NCBI GenBank assembly: GCA_026391555.1
Contig: JAPLEB010000072.1
Span: 1-52,657 of the forward strand
Origin: Bacteroidia bacterium
GTDB taxonomy: Bacteria; Bacteroidota; Bacteroidia; Bacteroidales; VadinHA17
Direction of reading: 5' to 3'
Length of the DNA: 52,657 nt
Shown here: in pieces, positions 43,075 to 50,818 of the stretch
How positions within the stretch are numbered: position 1 is the first letter of the stretch
Layout of the letters: each line of letters opens with the position of its first letter
Made by a program: the position numbers and the translations under genes
The notes under the pieces: generated by a model
Seen by the model: the letters and a program-made list of their open reading frames with translations, nothing else
Told to the model about the DNA's origin: nothing
Database searches by the model: none

Positions 43075-43811
43075 TGACATCCGCTATTCAATTTGGCTCA
43101 AAACAGATAGATTTTCATTTGGAATATTCCGATCGGAAATCTTTAGGTATTACAGTTAAACCAGACTTATCTGTATTAGTAAAAGCCCCTGTTGACACAT
43201 CTCTTGAAAAGGTTTTAGAAAAACTCCGGAAGAAAGCTCCATGGATAATCAGACAACAAAGTTTCTTTCTTTATTTTTACCCAAAAACTCCGGCAAGAAA
43301 ATTTATTTCCGGTGAAACTCACCTTTATCTTGGAAGACAATACCGGCTGAAAGTGAATAGTGAAAAGTTAAAAGTGAGAAGTGAAAGATTAAAAATTAAA
43401 AATGAAGAGGTTAAGCTAAGAGGTAAGTTTCTGGAAATCTGCACTCATGATAGCAGTAAGGTAAAAGAATTAGTTGAAACATGGTATTTGACCAAAGCCA
43501 AAGATAAATTTCAAATGATGGCAAAACCAATGTTTGAGGAATTTGTTAAAACTCACAATTTATCACTTTTCACTTTTCATTTATCACTTCGAAACATGTC
43601 AACCCGTTGGGGAAGTTGTACACCAAAAGGTAAAATTATTTTAAACCCTGAATTGATTAAAGCGCCTAAGGGTTGCATCGAATATGTAATCATTCATGAA
43701 CTATGTCATTTAGTTCATCATGACCATACACAGAAGTTTATTGACTTACAGACGAAAGAAATGAAGGACTGGGAAAAATGGAAAATGAAATTGGAGAAAC
43801 TACTCGCCTGA
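43074..43811 (+). CDS. YgjP-like metallopeptidase (M48/SprT-like)
   Basis: This 245-residue protein of the YgjP/DUF45 family has the zinc motif HELCHL (HExxH) near 206 and the preceding NMSTRWGSCTPKGKI signature. These genes are regular companions of type I hsdR. Two heptanucleotide arrays lie in frame within it: residues about 93-112 read as heptad-like peptide (NSEKLKVRSERLKIK) and about 162-172 as LSLFTFHLSL, neither expected in the family. It may still fold if these lie in loops. Confidence 0.85.
   Translation: MTSAIQFGSKQIDFHLEYSDRKSLGITVKPDLSVLVKAPVDTSLEKVLEKLRKKAPWIIRQQSFFLYFYPKTPARKFISGETHLYLGRQYRLKVNSEKLKVRSERLKIKNEEVKLRGKFLEICTHDSSKVKELVETWYLTKAKDKFQMMAKPMFEEFVKTHNLSLFTFHLSLRNMSTRWGSCTPKGKIILNPELIKAPKGCIEYVIIHELCHLVHHDHTQKFIDLQTKEMKDWEKWKMKLEKLLA
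43351..43406. repeat. Heptanucleotide array inside the YgjP-like gene (array 1)
   Basis: Eight period-7 units of AAGTGAA type are read in frame. Three 7-bp units make seven codons, so the translation repeats every seven residues (SEKLKVR, SERLKIK). Confidence 0.85.
43559..43586. repeat. Heptanucleotide array inside the YgjP-like gene (array 2, inverted)
   Basis: Four units (TTTATCA, CTTTTCA, CTTTTCA, TTTATCA), inverted relative to array 1 and about 150 bp downstream within the same gene. Confidence 0.75.
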
Positions 43812-43835
43812 AAAATCCTACATTTTTGCAAGCAC

Positions 43836-43880
43836 ATTGCCAAAGCCTCACTAGCCATCGCTTCACCCAAAGCTTTGTCA
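43836..43880. repeat. Conserved-loop hairpin element, copy 2
   Basis: TGCCAAAGC (43838-43846) pairs with GCTTTGTCA (43872-43880) at 8 of 9 positions around a loop containing CACTAGCCATCG, which matches the loop of the element at 32608 at 19 of 25 positions. It closes the restriction island. Confidence 0.55.
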
Positions 43881-43948
43881 CATTGGACTTAATTAAAATA
43901 TATTCAGAACGAGACAATTTACTGGTACCGAGACAGGAATAATAGCCA

Positions 43949-44280
43949 GCCTATAATAAAGAGAACTTAATATGGCATAGCCTGTCCCGCTTTGGCGGGA
44001 TAGTGCCAGGCATGAAGTCTCACGTTGCTCTAAATCCGTTCACCTGACGTATTTATAGGCACTTACCACCGTTATTCGGATTCCATTTGAAGCCTCATTT
44101 CAGGCAGGTTCGGTGGTCTTTGGGTAATATGTTGGTGTTCTTTTACATTTTCATTTGTTTCAGACTACCTTTTTCCGGTTAGATGTTTGGGACAGAAAAT
44201 TTCCGTGGTCGCCGGTACCGGCTTAAATCAAATGAAAAATTATGGAATAAAAAAGGTTATTGGACAAACTGCCGTTATGC
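43949..44280 (+). repeat. 332-bp cassette-junction repeat, copy 1
   Basis: This repeat is homologous over its length to 50819-51150. It contains, in order: a core-like CTATAAT; AAAGAG; a hairpin with loop TCCCGCTTTGGCGGGA; CCGTTATTCGG; then 116 bp matching the right end of the IS1182-like element (44158-44273); and the core GTTATGC. No gene lies in it. It separates the restriction island from the PIN cassette. Confidence 0.8.
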
Positions 44281-44350
44281 ACCAGGCTAAAAAAAGATAA
44301 GGTATCAAGAAACCAGACTGAATTTCAGAGATTTTTACTACCTTTATTAC

Positions 44351-44818
44351 ATGAAACAGCGACTTTATATCGACACTTCAGTTTTTGGAGGTTTTTTCGA
44401 CGAGGAATTTTCTGAATTCACCAAACCGCTTTTTGAAAAGCTTCAGAATGGAGAATTCAAACTTTTGTTCTCCGCTGTGACACAAGACGAACTGAGTACT
44501 GCTCCAGATAGGGTAAGAAAACTTGTTACAAATTTGAAGACAGAGAACACAGAATTCATTGAAACTAATAATGAGGCAGTAGAATTAGCGACACATTACA
44601 TTGCAGAGAAAGTTGTAGGACAAACAAGTTTTGCAGACTGTCTGCATATTGCCCTTGCGACAGTTAGCCGGGCAGATTATTTGATCAGCTGGAATTTCAA
44701 ACACATTGTGAATGTCCAGAAAATCCGGGGCTACAATGCTATTAATATCAAGAATGGATACAGGGAATTAGAGATTCGTTCACCGAGAGACTTTATGACT
44801 TATGACGACAACGACTAA
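44351..44818 (+). CDS. PIN-domain (VapC-like) toxin
   Basis: This 155-residue PIN protein has the catalytic Asp in YIDTSVFGG near the N-terminus and FADCLHIALA (Asp near 97) and SRADYLISWN (Asp near 109) downstream. PIN toxins are Mg-dependent RNases. Its small partner gene overlaps the 3' end. It is the first gene of the proposed cassette bounded by GTTATGCAC (44274) and GTGCATAAC (44950). Confidence 0.85.
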   Translation: MKQRLYIDTSVFGGFFDEEFSEFTKPLFEKLQNGEFKLLFSAVTQDELSTAPDRVRKLVTNLKTENTEFIETNNEAVELATHYIAEKVVGQTSFADCLHIALATVSRADYLISWNFKHIVNVQKIRGYNAINIKNGYRELEIRSPRDFMTYDDND

Positions 44819-44957
44819 GAAAAAGTTCGACGCAGTTAAATTCATGCGTGAACAGCGAAAGAGATTGAGCGAAAAGCTTACCAAAATGACTAAAGAGGAA
44901 ATCGTTGAATACTTCAGAAGCAAGAAACTGGAAAATTCAACTAAGCCCAGTGCATAA
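44802..44957 (+). CDS. Small antitoxin-like partner of the PIN toxin
   Basis: This 51-residue basic, helical protein begins MTTTTKKKFDAVKFMREQR and contains MTKEEIVEYFRSKK. It overlaps the PIN gene by 17 nt in another frame. Size, charge and coupling fit an antitoxin encoded after its toxin. The TAA stop forms part of the cassette core GCATAAC, a classical integron-cassette arrangement. Confidence 0.75.
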   Translation: MTTTTKKKFDAVKFMREQRKRLSEKLTKMTKEEIVEYFRSKKLENSTKPSA

Positions 44958-45174
44958 CAAGGACGGTATGTGTTATTGCCTTCGGCCAAAGAAAATTTGT
45001 ATATAATTGAGAAATTCAGGTTGGCCGGCCATCGCTTCGAGCCGTCATGTTTTTTGCATGTAAGACAGATTTGTAATGAAGAGAAAGTGTTTTGCCGTCT
45101 ATTATGCTTTGCAAAAAACATTTCGTCTCTCACAGCTGGCGGCAACAGCCCATACCGTCGAACCGTTAGCTTGC
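44950..45174. repeat. attC-like recombination site between PIN and membrane-protein cassettes
   Basis: Outer cores are GCATAAC (44952-44958) and GTTAGCT (45165-45171). Inside, GACGGTATG + TTGCC (44962-44970, 44976-44980) pair exactly with GGCAA + CATACCGTC (45141-45145, 45151-45159), leaving an unpaired 5-nt stretch on each side. This core-spacer-arm symmetry is that of an integron attC site, though it is longer (about 220 bp) than most. Confidence 0.65.
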
Positions 45175-45494
45175 ATAAACACCAAATTCCTACCGAGTCA
45201 ATTATATCATGACATGACAATTCCTGCACATCTACCGGGACTTTGCCTCCAAGACAACTTTATCATGACAAGACGACTTATGCCCATTTATTTGAATTGA
45301 CAAAAGCCCCAACTGAGTCTGACATTTAGAGCCATTAGTTAAATCTTTTTTATCGTAAACTTACATTCAATGCTTAAAGAAACTAAGTTATTTTTTCACA
45401 CTATCATCAGAAATTGAAAAGAGAATGATTAAATTTAGGGTAACTATTGGTTATAGTAAATTTTTTGATTTAAGTCAAGATAAAACTCCTTCCC
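45175..45494. other. Leader of the membrane-protein cassette
   Basis: There are 320 bp without a gene. They include a 42-bp motif (45206-45247, ATCATGACATGACAATT start, CGGGACTTTGCC end) that recurs at 51218-51259. I see nothing else in the AT-rich rest. Confidence 0.6.
45206..45247 (+). repeat. 42-bp dispersed repeat, copy 1
   Basis: It aligns without gaps to 51218-51259; the conserved ends are ATCATGAC-TGACAATT and CGGGACTTTGCC. Each copy lies downstream of a cassette core. Confidence 0.6.
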
Positions 45495-46754
45495 ATGACA
45501 GACAAAATTAAAGAAAACATAAACAATCCCGAAATACTTGAAAGACTATATCGTAATGACAGAAAGTCTTTTGAATCAAGTTTTGAAAAAATCTATCCTG
45601 AGATTGAGAATTCCGAAATGGCAAAATTCTGGAAAAGCCGATTAGATTTTGACAAAACACCTGACAAAATGAAAAGTTTTTCCGGATCTGAGGTTTTCAT
45701 TATGATTGCTGTATGTCTTTTAGCTGGGTTTTTTATCAAGATTCCGGATCTGTTTAATGTTAACTTAAAAAACTTCCTTTTTTATGAAAAGAATGCAGGA
45801 ATAATTGTCTTCTTTGGCCTTACATTTTACGCCATCTGGATTAATAGAAATTTCAGCCACATCAGGCTTGTTATAACCATTCTAATCTTTGTGGTTTCGA
45901 TAGTATACATCAACGTGTTACCTTCTGTTAAAGATAGCGCCTCCATTAATTTGGCATACATTCATTTACCCTTACTTATGTGGTGCACATACGGATTAGT
46001 TTTTATTGAGTTTAACTTAAAGGATAGGAACAAACGAATTGAATATATCAAGCATAATGGTGACTTGGCAATACTAGGAGCAATAATCCTGATAGCTGGT
46101 GGAGCTTTGACGGGGATTACTATTGGGTTATTCCATGCAATTGGCATTAATATTGAAAAGTTATATTTTAATAATATCGTACTAGTAGGATTAGTCTCTG
46201 CACCTGTTATTACAACCTGCATCATAAAAAATTACAATGTATTGACCAATAAGATTGCGCCTATAGTAGCAAGTCTTTTTAGTCCTTTGGTCTTGCTTAC
46301 CTTAGTAATTTATCTGATAGCTATGGCATTCTCAGCAAAAGATCCTTACAACGACAGAGATTTTTTGTTGATTTTTAATTTAATGCTCATTGGCGTTATG
46401 GGGATTATCGTCTTTTCGATTTCTGAAACTTCAATAACCAGGAAGCAGAAGTTTAATGAAATGGTTTTATTTATCCTTTCAATAATTACTCTTATTATTA
46501 ACTTAATTGCATTATCTGCGATTTTCTACCGGCTGAGTGAATATGGATTAACGCCAAACAGATTGGCGATTTTGGGTTCTAACATTTTGATTTTTGGTAA
46601 CTTAATTTTGATTATGATTGATCTGTTTAAGATTAATTTCAAAAAATCGGAACTTGAAAAAGTGGAGATGACAATCTCAAAATACTTACCAATATATATA
46701 CTTTGGACATTGATTGTTGTGTTTGGATTTCCACTAATTTTTGGAATGAAATAA
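45495..46754 (+). CDS. Polytopic membrane protein (DUF4153-like)
   Basis: This 419-residue protein has a soluble N-terminus of about 70 residues with two segments rich in charged residues, then about eleven hydrophobic segments. DRDFLLIFNLMLIGVMGI resembles DUF4153 proteins, but the assignment is tentative and function is unknown. It lies in a proposed cassette that begins GTTAGCTTGC (45165) and ends GCAAGCTAAT (46760). Confidence 0.6.
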   Translation: MTDKIKENINNPEILERLYRNDRKSFESSFEKIYPEIENSEMAKFWKSRLDFDKTPDKMKSFSGSEVFIMIAVCLLAGFFIKIPDLFNVNLKNFLFYEKNAGIIVFFGLTFYAIWINRNFSHIRLVITILIFVVSIVYINVLPSVKDSASINLAYIHLPLLMWCTYGLVFIEFNLKDRNKRIEYIKHNGDLAILGAIILIAGGALTGITIGLFHAIGINIEKLYFNNIVLVGLVSAPVITTCIIKNYNVLTNKIAPIVASLFSPLVLLTLVIYLIAMAFSAKDPYNDRDFLLIFNLMLIGVMGIIVFSISETSITRKQKFNEMVLFILSIITLIINLIALSAIFYRLSEYGLTPNRLAILGSNILIFGNLILIMIDLFKINFKKSELEKVEMTISKYLPIYILWTLIVVFGFPLIFGMK

Positions 46755-46759
46755 TAAAC

Positions 46760-46820
46760 GCAAGCTAATAAAGAGGGTCCATTTAAAGCCTCATTTCAGG
46801 CAGGTTCGGTGGTTTTTGAA
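46760..46820 (+). repeat. Cassette end core and truncated junction repeat
   Basis: GCAAGCTAAT is the near-perfect reverse complement of the cassette's start core. It continues TAATAAAGAGGG and then joins a 40-bp stretch (CATTTAAAGCCTCATTTCAG start) also found in the 332-bp repeat (44081-44122). The hairpin part of that repeat is missing. Confidence 0.65.
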
Positions 46821-46854
46821 TCGGAGATGTTTTTTATCCGGTGATTACTGATAG

Positions 46855-46992
46855 CTACCCGGTGGGAGTACTGGCCCGGTTGGTTTGTCCTTTAAGAACT
46901 ACCTGCTGTTCAAGCTTTTTGTATACAAGGTCAAAACCGGCTACGCTGTCAATCGCTTTTTCGACAGTCGTGGGTTCAATACGTTTTCTCAT
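46855..46992 (-). pseudogene. 5' fragment of a Bacteroidota tyrosine recombinase
   Basis: A 45-residue minus-strand frame reads MRKRIEPTTVEKAIDSVAGF and continues DLVYKKLEQQVVLKGQ, the conserved N-terminus of site-specific integrases that accompany IS91-like elements in Bacteroidota. After GQ, where the family continues with the SAM-like domain, the frame diverges and stops. It is a broken remnant lodged inside a cassette junction. Confidence 0.55.
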
Positions 46993-47077
46993 ACAACAAA
47001 ATTTTTAATTAATACTGCTAAAAAGAACGTACAATCAGTTTTATGTCTATTTTTGATAAGATTGAACAAAGCTATCC

Positions 47078-47209
47078 CGTGAGGGATTTAGTTTTACAGA
47101 CAATATATCTCATAAGGGATTCCTTGTAATTTGGTAGATAACCAGAATCTCAACCATATAAGCGTATGAAGTCATGGCACTTTATAATCCCTTACGAAAC
47201 ATATCGTCT
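47078..47209. repeat. REP-like palindromic cluster with ATCCC/GGGAT motifs
   Basis: Contains CCCGTGAGGG and an imperfect inverted repeat of 24-nt arms (47098-47121 and 47186-47209, both with GGGATT or AATCCC and AGACNATAT). It ends just before the core of the MDR cassette. Confidence 0.55.
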
Positions 47210-47217
47210 TACCGAAC

Positions 47218-47226
47218 GTTAGGCGT
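47218..47226 (+). other. Start core of the MDR cassette
   Basis: GTTAGGCGT is the exact reverse complement of ACGCCTAAC at the end of the same module (48226-48234). It fits the integron R' consensus GTTRRRY. Confidence 0.65.
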
Positions 47227-47266
47227 CATAATAAGCTGACAATAAACAAAATAAAATCTTGATTAT

Positions 47267-48211
47267 ATGGAAAAAATGAAAGCTGTTGTATACAACAAAA
47301 AAGGTTCTCCTGAAAAACTTATCTATTGTGAAGCTGATAAGCCTGTACCAAACGACAACGAAGTATTAATAAAAGTACATGCAGTTTCATTAAATGCTGC
47401 TGACTACCGTTCAATGAAAATGGGAATCATCCCCAAGAGAAAAATATTTGGGGCCGATATATCAGGCAGTATCGAATCCGTTGGTAAAAATATTACTCTA
47501 TTTAAACCTGGAGATGAAGTAATGGGAGATCTTGCCAGTTTTGGCTTTGGTGGTCTTGCCCAATATGTAATAGCTCCTGAAAGAGCCTTGATAACTAAAC
47601 CTTCCCGAATATCATTTGAGGAAGGAGCTACTCTACCAATGGCCGCTTTAACTGCCCTTCAGGCCTTACGTGATAAAGGAAACATTCAAAAAGGTCATAA
47701 AGTATTGATTGTGGGTTGCGCAGGCGGTGTAGGAACATTCGCAATTCAACTCGCCAAATATTTTGAAACCGAGGTTACTGGAGTATGTAGCTCAAAGAAC
47801 GTGCAACAATCAGATTCTTTAGGCGCTGACTTTGTTATTGACTACACAAAAGAGGATTTCTCAAAAAGTGATAAACTTTATAATCTCATTTTGGGGATTA
47901 ATGGAAATTACCCTCTTTTAGCTTATAGAAAATGCTTGGCTCCAAATGGTATTTATGTAATGGTTGGAGGATCTATATCCCAAATTTTCAAATCACTTCT
48001 TTTTGGATGGGTTTTTTCTTTTGGACCAAAAAAAATGAGGTCGGTGGCTGCAAAATCAAATAGGCATGATTTGGAATTTCTTGCAACACTTCTTGCAAAC
48101 GGCAAAATCAAGCCAATAATTGACCGAAGATATTCACTTGACAAGACTGCAGATGCAATGAACTATTTAAGTCAGGGACACTCAACAGGGAAAGTAATAA
48201 TAAACATATAA
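47267..48211 (+). CDS. Zinc-independent MDR oxidoreductase (quinone oxidoreductase-like)
   Basis: This 314-residue medium-chain dehydrogenase/reductase has a GroES-like N-terminus (SLNAADYRSMKMG) and a Rossmann domain with GCAGGVGTFAIQLAKYF (near 149). The structural zinc cysteines of alcohol dehydrogenases are absent. It probably reduces quinones or enones with NAD(P)H. It is the only gene of a proposed cassette with 9-nt complementary ends. All cassette genes share this orientation. Confidence 0.85.
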   Translation: MEKMKAVVYNKKGSPEKLIYCEADKPVPNDNEVLIKVHAVSLNAADYRSMKMGIIPKRKIFGADISGSIESVGKNITLFKPGDEVMGDLASFGFGGLAQYVIAPERALITKPSRISFEEGATLPMAALTALQALRDKGNIQKGHKVLIVGCAGGVGTFAIQLAKYFETEVTGVCSSKNVQQSDSLGADFVIDYTKEDFSKSDKLYNLILGINGNYPLLAYRKCLAPNGIYVMVGGSISQIFKSLLFGWVFSFGPKKMRSVAAKSNRHDLEFLATLLANGKIKPIIDRRYSLDKTADAMNYLSQGHSTGKVIINI

Positions 48212-48225
48212 TAAAATAATTACGA

Positions 48226-48289
48226 ACGCCTAACACGGATGGGTAATTGGCTTCGCCGGTAACACAAACTGCCCCAACCCGCAAACCGT
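48226..48289 (+). repeat. Left half of the attC-like site of the MDR cassette, split by the IS
   Basis: ACGCCTAAC is followed by a short hairpin with TTGGCTTCGCCGG and then CAAACTGCCCCAACCCG. The IS1182-like element begins at 48290, so the right half of the site is displaced past its other end. Confidence 0.6.
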
Positions 48290-49974
48290 CAGACTGTCTA
48301 ATAACCTACCCTTTTTGTTCATAACTATGAGGCCGGGGATTCTTCAAATAACGCCGGTTTTTGTATCTTAACAACATGAAATTCATACAAGGACATAACA
48401 GAACTCAGATTCATCTTTTCCCGGTTTCACTTGATCAATCCATTGACCCCGATAATGAAGTGAGGATAATTGACCTTTTTGTCGATAGCCTTTCCGTCAA
48501 AGACTATGGATTCAGAACGGATTTTGTCGAAAACGGCCGTCCCGCATATCATCCTACTGATTTACTCAAGCTATTCATTTACGGGTATTTGAATAAGGTA
48601 CGTTCCACGCGGGACCTGGAAAAAGAATGCAGACGCAACATTGAAGTAATGTGGCTTTTAAAGTCCCTCAAACCTGATCACAACACAATTTCCAATTTCA
48701 GAAAGGACAACCCAAAAGCCATAAAAAAGGTCTTCAGAACCACAGTTCAAATTGCAAGGCATTTTGATCTGATAGGTGGAAAACTTATTGCAGGAGACAG
48801 CACTAAACTCCGGGCACAAAACAGCAAGAAGAACAACTATAACCAGGCCAAGATAGACCGGCATGTAGCCTATATAGATAACAAACTTGAAGAGTATACC
48901 AGAGCACTGGCTGAAAACGACGGAGATAACAAACAGCTGATAACTGATGAAATAGCAAAGCAGCAAAAACGAAAAGAGCAGTATAAAGAGTTTGAGAAAG
49001 AGCTTAATGAAAGTGGAGAACCCCAGATATCAACGTCAGATCCTGAAAGCCGGCAGATAATGGTCCGCAATAACATTACAGAAGTAGCCTATAGTGTACA
49101 GACAACAGTTGATGCAAAGAATAACATTCCCATCGACTACAAGGTAACCAACCAGAACGATAGCAAAGCCATGGGTAATATGATTCAAAGGGCAAAAAGC
49201 ATCCTTAGGAACAATGAATTCACCGCCCTTTATGATAAAGGTTACCATACCGGATCAGAATTAAAGACGGCACAGGATTTAGGGATAGAAACTATTGTTG
49301 CCATTCCTGGGCTCCCATCAACAAGTCAGGCACCAAACCCCGCATACAATTTTGAGCATTTTAAGTACGATCAAAAGAGTGATACTTATACCTGTCCGCA
49401 GGGAGAAGTTCTCAGAAGCAATGGAACCTGGTACAAGGAACACAACAGGCGGGATAATGTCATTACTTTTAAGCAGTACAAAACCAGATCCTGCAAATCA
49501 TGCCCGGTACACTCGCAATGTACAAGATCAAAAGATGGCAGAGTCCTATCAAGAAGCACATTTGCAGAGTATTACGAAAGAAATCGGAAGGCATACCAGG
49601 AGAAAGAACACCTCTATAAGAGACGTCAGGCTATTGTAGAACATCCCTTCGGAACAATAAAACGACAATGGGGGTTCAGTTACATTCTCACCAGGAAAGG
49701 GATAACGCGGGCGAGTGCAGATGTGGGTTTTATGTTTATTGCATATAATTTTCGAAGAATTGGTAATATTTTGACCAGAGATCAGCTGAGAGAGTATCTG
49801 AGGATACTTTTATCTATGTTTTTGAGCACAATAGACCACCACAGATCAAAAATCAGCCCCTTTCAGACTACTTTTTTCCGGTTAGATGTTTGGGACAGAA
49901 AATTTCCGTGGTCGCCGGTACCGGCTTAAATAAAATGAAAAATTATGGACTAAAAAAGGTTATTGGACAAACTG
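48290..49974 (+). mobile_element. IS1182-family insertion sequence, intact
   Basis: This 1685-bp element carries one transposase. Terminal inverted repeats are CAGACTGTCTAATAACCT (48290-48307) and AGGTTATTGGACAAACTG (49957-49974), 15 of 18 matching. No clear target duplication is seen. It sits inside a cassette junction, and its right end is 2 nt (CC) from the next core. Two solo right ends occur at 44158 and 51028. Confidence 0.85.
48376..49929 (+). CDS. IS1182-family transposase
   Basis: This 517-residue transposase begins MKFIQGHNRTQIHLFPVSLD and has DUF772 and DDE domains. Likely catalytic residues are in GDSTKLRA (near 137), DKGYHTG (near 288) and VEHPFGTIKRQWG (Glu near 424). A Cys-rich stretch (CKSCPVHSQC) lies between. 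The ATG at 48376 fits the family start. The last 69 nt recur in the two solo IS ends. It looks intact. Confidence 0.92.
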   Translation: MKFIQGHNRTQIHLFPVSLDQSIDPDNEVRIIDLFVDSLSVKDYGFRTDFVENGRPAYHPTDLLKLFIYGYLNKVRSTRDLEKECRRNIEVMWLLKSLKPDHNTISNFRKDNPKAIKKVFRTTVQIARHFDLIGGKLIAGDSTKLRAQNSKKNNYNQAKIDRHVAYIDNKLEEYTRALAENDGDNKQLITDEIAKQQKRKEQYKEFEKELNESGEPQISTSDPESRQIMVRNNITEVAYSVQTTVDAKNNIPIDYKVTNQNDSKAMGNMIQRAKSILRNNEFTALYDKGYHTGSELKTAQDLGIETIVAIPGLPSTSQAPNPAYNFEHFKYDQKSDTYTCPQGEVLRSNGTWYKEHNRRDNVITFKQYKTRSCKSCPVHSQCTRSKDGRVLSRSTFAEYYERNRKAYQEKEHLYKRRQAIVEHPFGTIKRQWGFSYILTRKGITRASADVGFMFIAYNFRRIGNILTRDQLREYLRILLSMFLSTIDHHRSKISPFQTTFFRLDVWDRKFPWSPVPA

Positions 49975-49976
49975 CC

Positions 49977-49986
49977 ATTATAGCCA
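49977..49986 (+). other. Start core of the NYN cassette
   Basis: ATTATAGCCA is the exact reverse complement of TGGCTATAAT (50818-50827) after the NYN gene. It begins 3 nt after the IS right end. Confidence 0.6.
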
Positions 49987-50053
49987 ATGTCAAGCGCATC
50001 CATCAACAAAATTGAGGACGAATGAAAGGAAAATTTGTTAATACGTTGATTGC

Positions 50054-50113
50054 TTTTTGTACAAAAAAGAAACGCTCTTTTCAGAGCGTCGGGTTAAAGA
50101 TGCTATCTTTAAC
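50054..50113. promoter_or_regulatory. Three consecutive palindromes upstream of the NYN gene
   Basis: In order they are: TTTTTGTACAAAAA (50054-50067); ACGCTCT/AGAGCGT with a 4-nt loop (50072-50089); GTTAAAGAT/ATCTTTAAC with a 3-nt loop (50093-50113). The last ends 28 nt before the NYN start. They could be operators, terminator-type structures or substrates of the nuclease itself. Confidence 0.6.
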
Positions 50114-50141
50114 GATGTTTTAGTGATACAAAGATAAACAA

Positions 50142-50783
50142 TTGCGTATGAATTCTGCAAATAATATAGTAAAAAAAGAAAGAGTAATCGTCTACATTGA
50201 TGGTTTTAACATGTATTTCGGAATACTTGAAGCAGGGTTTCTTAACTGTAAATGGCTAAATATTAGAAAATTAATCAACAATCTACTTCAGGCAAACCAA
50301 GAACTAGTTGAAATTAAATATTTTACAAGCAGAGTAAGCAATAATCCTGATAAACAGAAAAGACAGACTATATACATTGAAGCTCTTGAATCTGTTGGTA
50401 TAAAAATATTTTACGGTAACTATCAAAGAGACAAAACAGAATGCAGACAATGCGGTAATACTTGGCCAACCTTTCATGAGAAGATGACTGACGTAAATAT
50501 TGCTACCCAGATAATTATAGATGCATATCAAGACAAATATGATATGGCTTTGCTTATTTCTGGTGACAGTGACCTTGTTCCACCGATAAAAGCAATTCAT
50601 GACCATTTCAAACATAAAAGAGTCTTTGTTGCATTTCCTCCAAAAAGGCACAATGCTTCAGTAGCTCTTGTTGCTAAAGGATCAATGATGATTGGGAGGA
50701 AGAAGTTGGTTGACAGTCTTTTCGATGAAGAGGTCCCAAAGAAAGACGGCTTCATTCTTAAGAAACCTAAGGAGTGGATGTAG
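50142..50783 (+). CDS. NYN-domain protein (LabA/DUF88 family)
   Basis: This 213-residue NYN/PIN-fold protein has VIVYIDGFNMYFG (catalytic Asp near 18), EKMTDVNIATQIIIDA (Asp near 113) and LLISGDSDLVPPIKA (Asp near 142), the full acidic set of a metal-dependent RNase. CRQCGNTW near 101 may bind metal. NYN proteins are RNA-processing nucleases and some are found in defence islands. It forms a cassette of its own with 10-nt complementary ends. Confidence 0.85.
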   Translation: MRMNSANNIVKKERVIVYIDGFNMYFGILEAGFLNCKWLNIRKLINNLLQANQELVEIKYFTSRVSNNPDKQKRQTIYIEALESVGIKIFYGNYQRDKTECRQCGNTWPTFHEKMTDVNIATQIIIDAYQDKYDMALLISGDSDLVPPIKAIHDHFKHKRVFVAFPPKRHNASVALVAKGSMMIGRKKLVDSLFDEEVPKKDGFILKKPKEWM

Positions 50784-50818
50784 CTTTTGACCATGGAAAT
50801 ATTTAAATAAAAAACACT

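Noticed and set aside
46885-47082. Plus-strand 65-aa frame opposite the recombinase remnant
   Set aside because: It is antisense to a recognisable recombinase N-terminus and has no family features.
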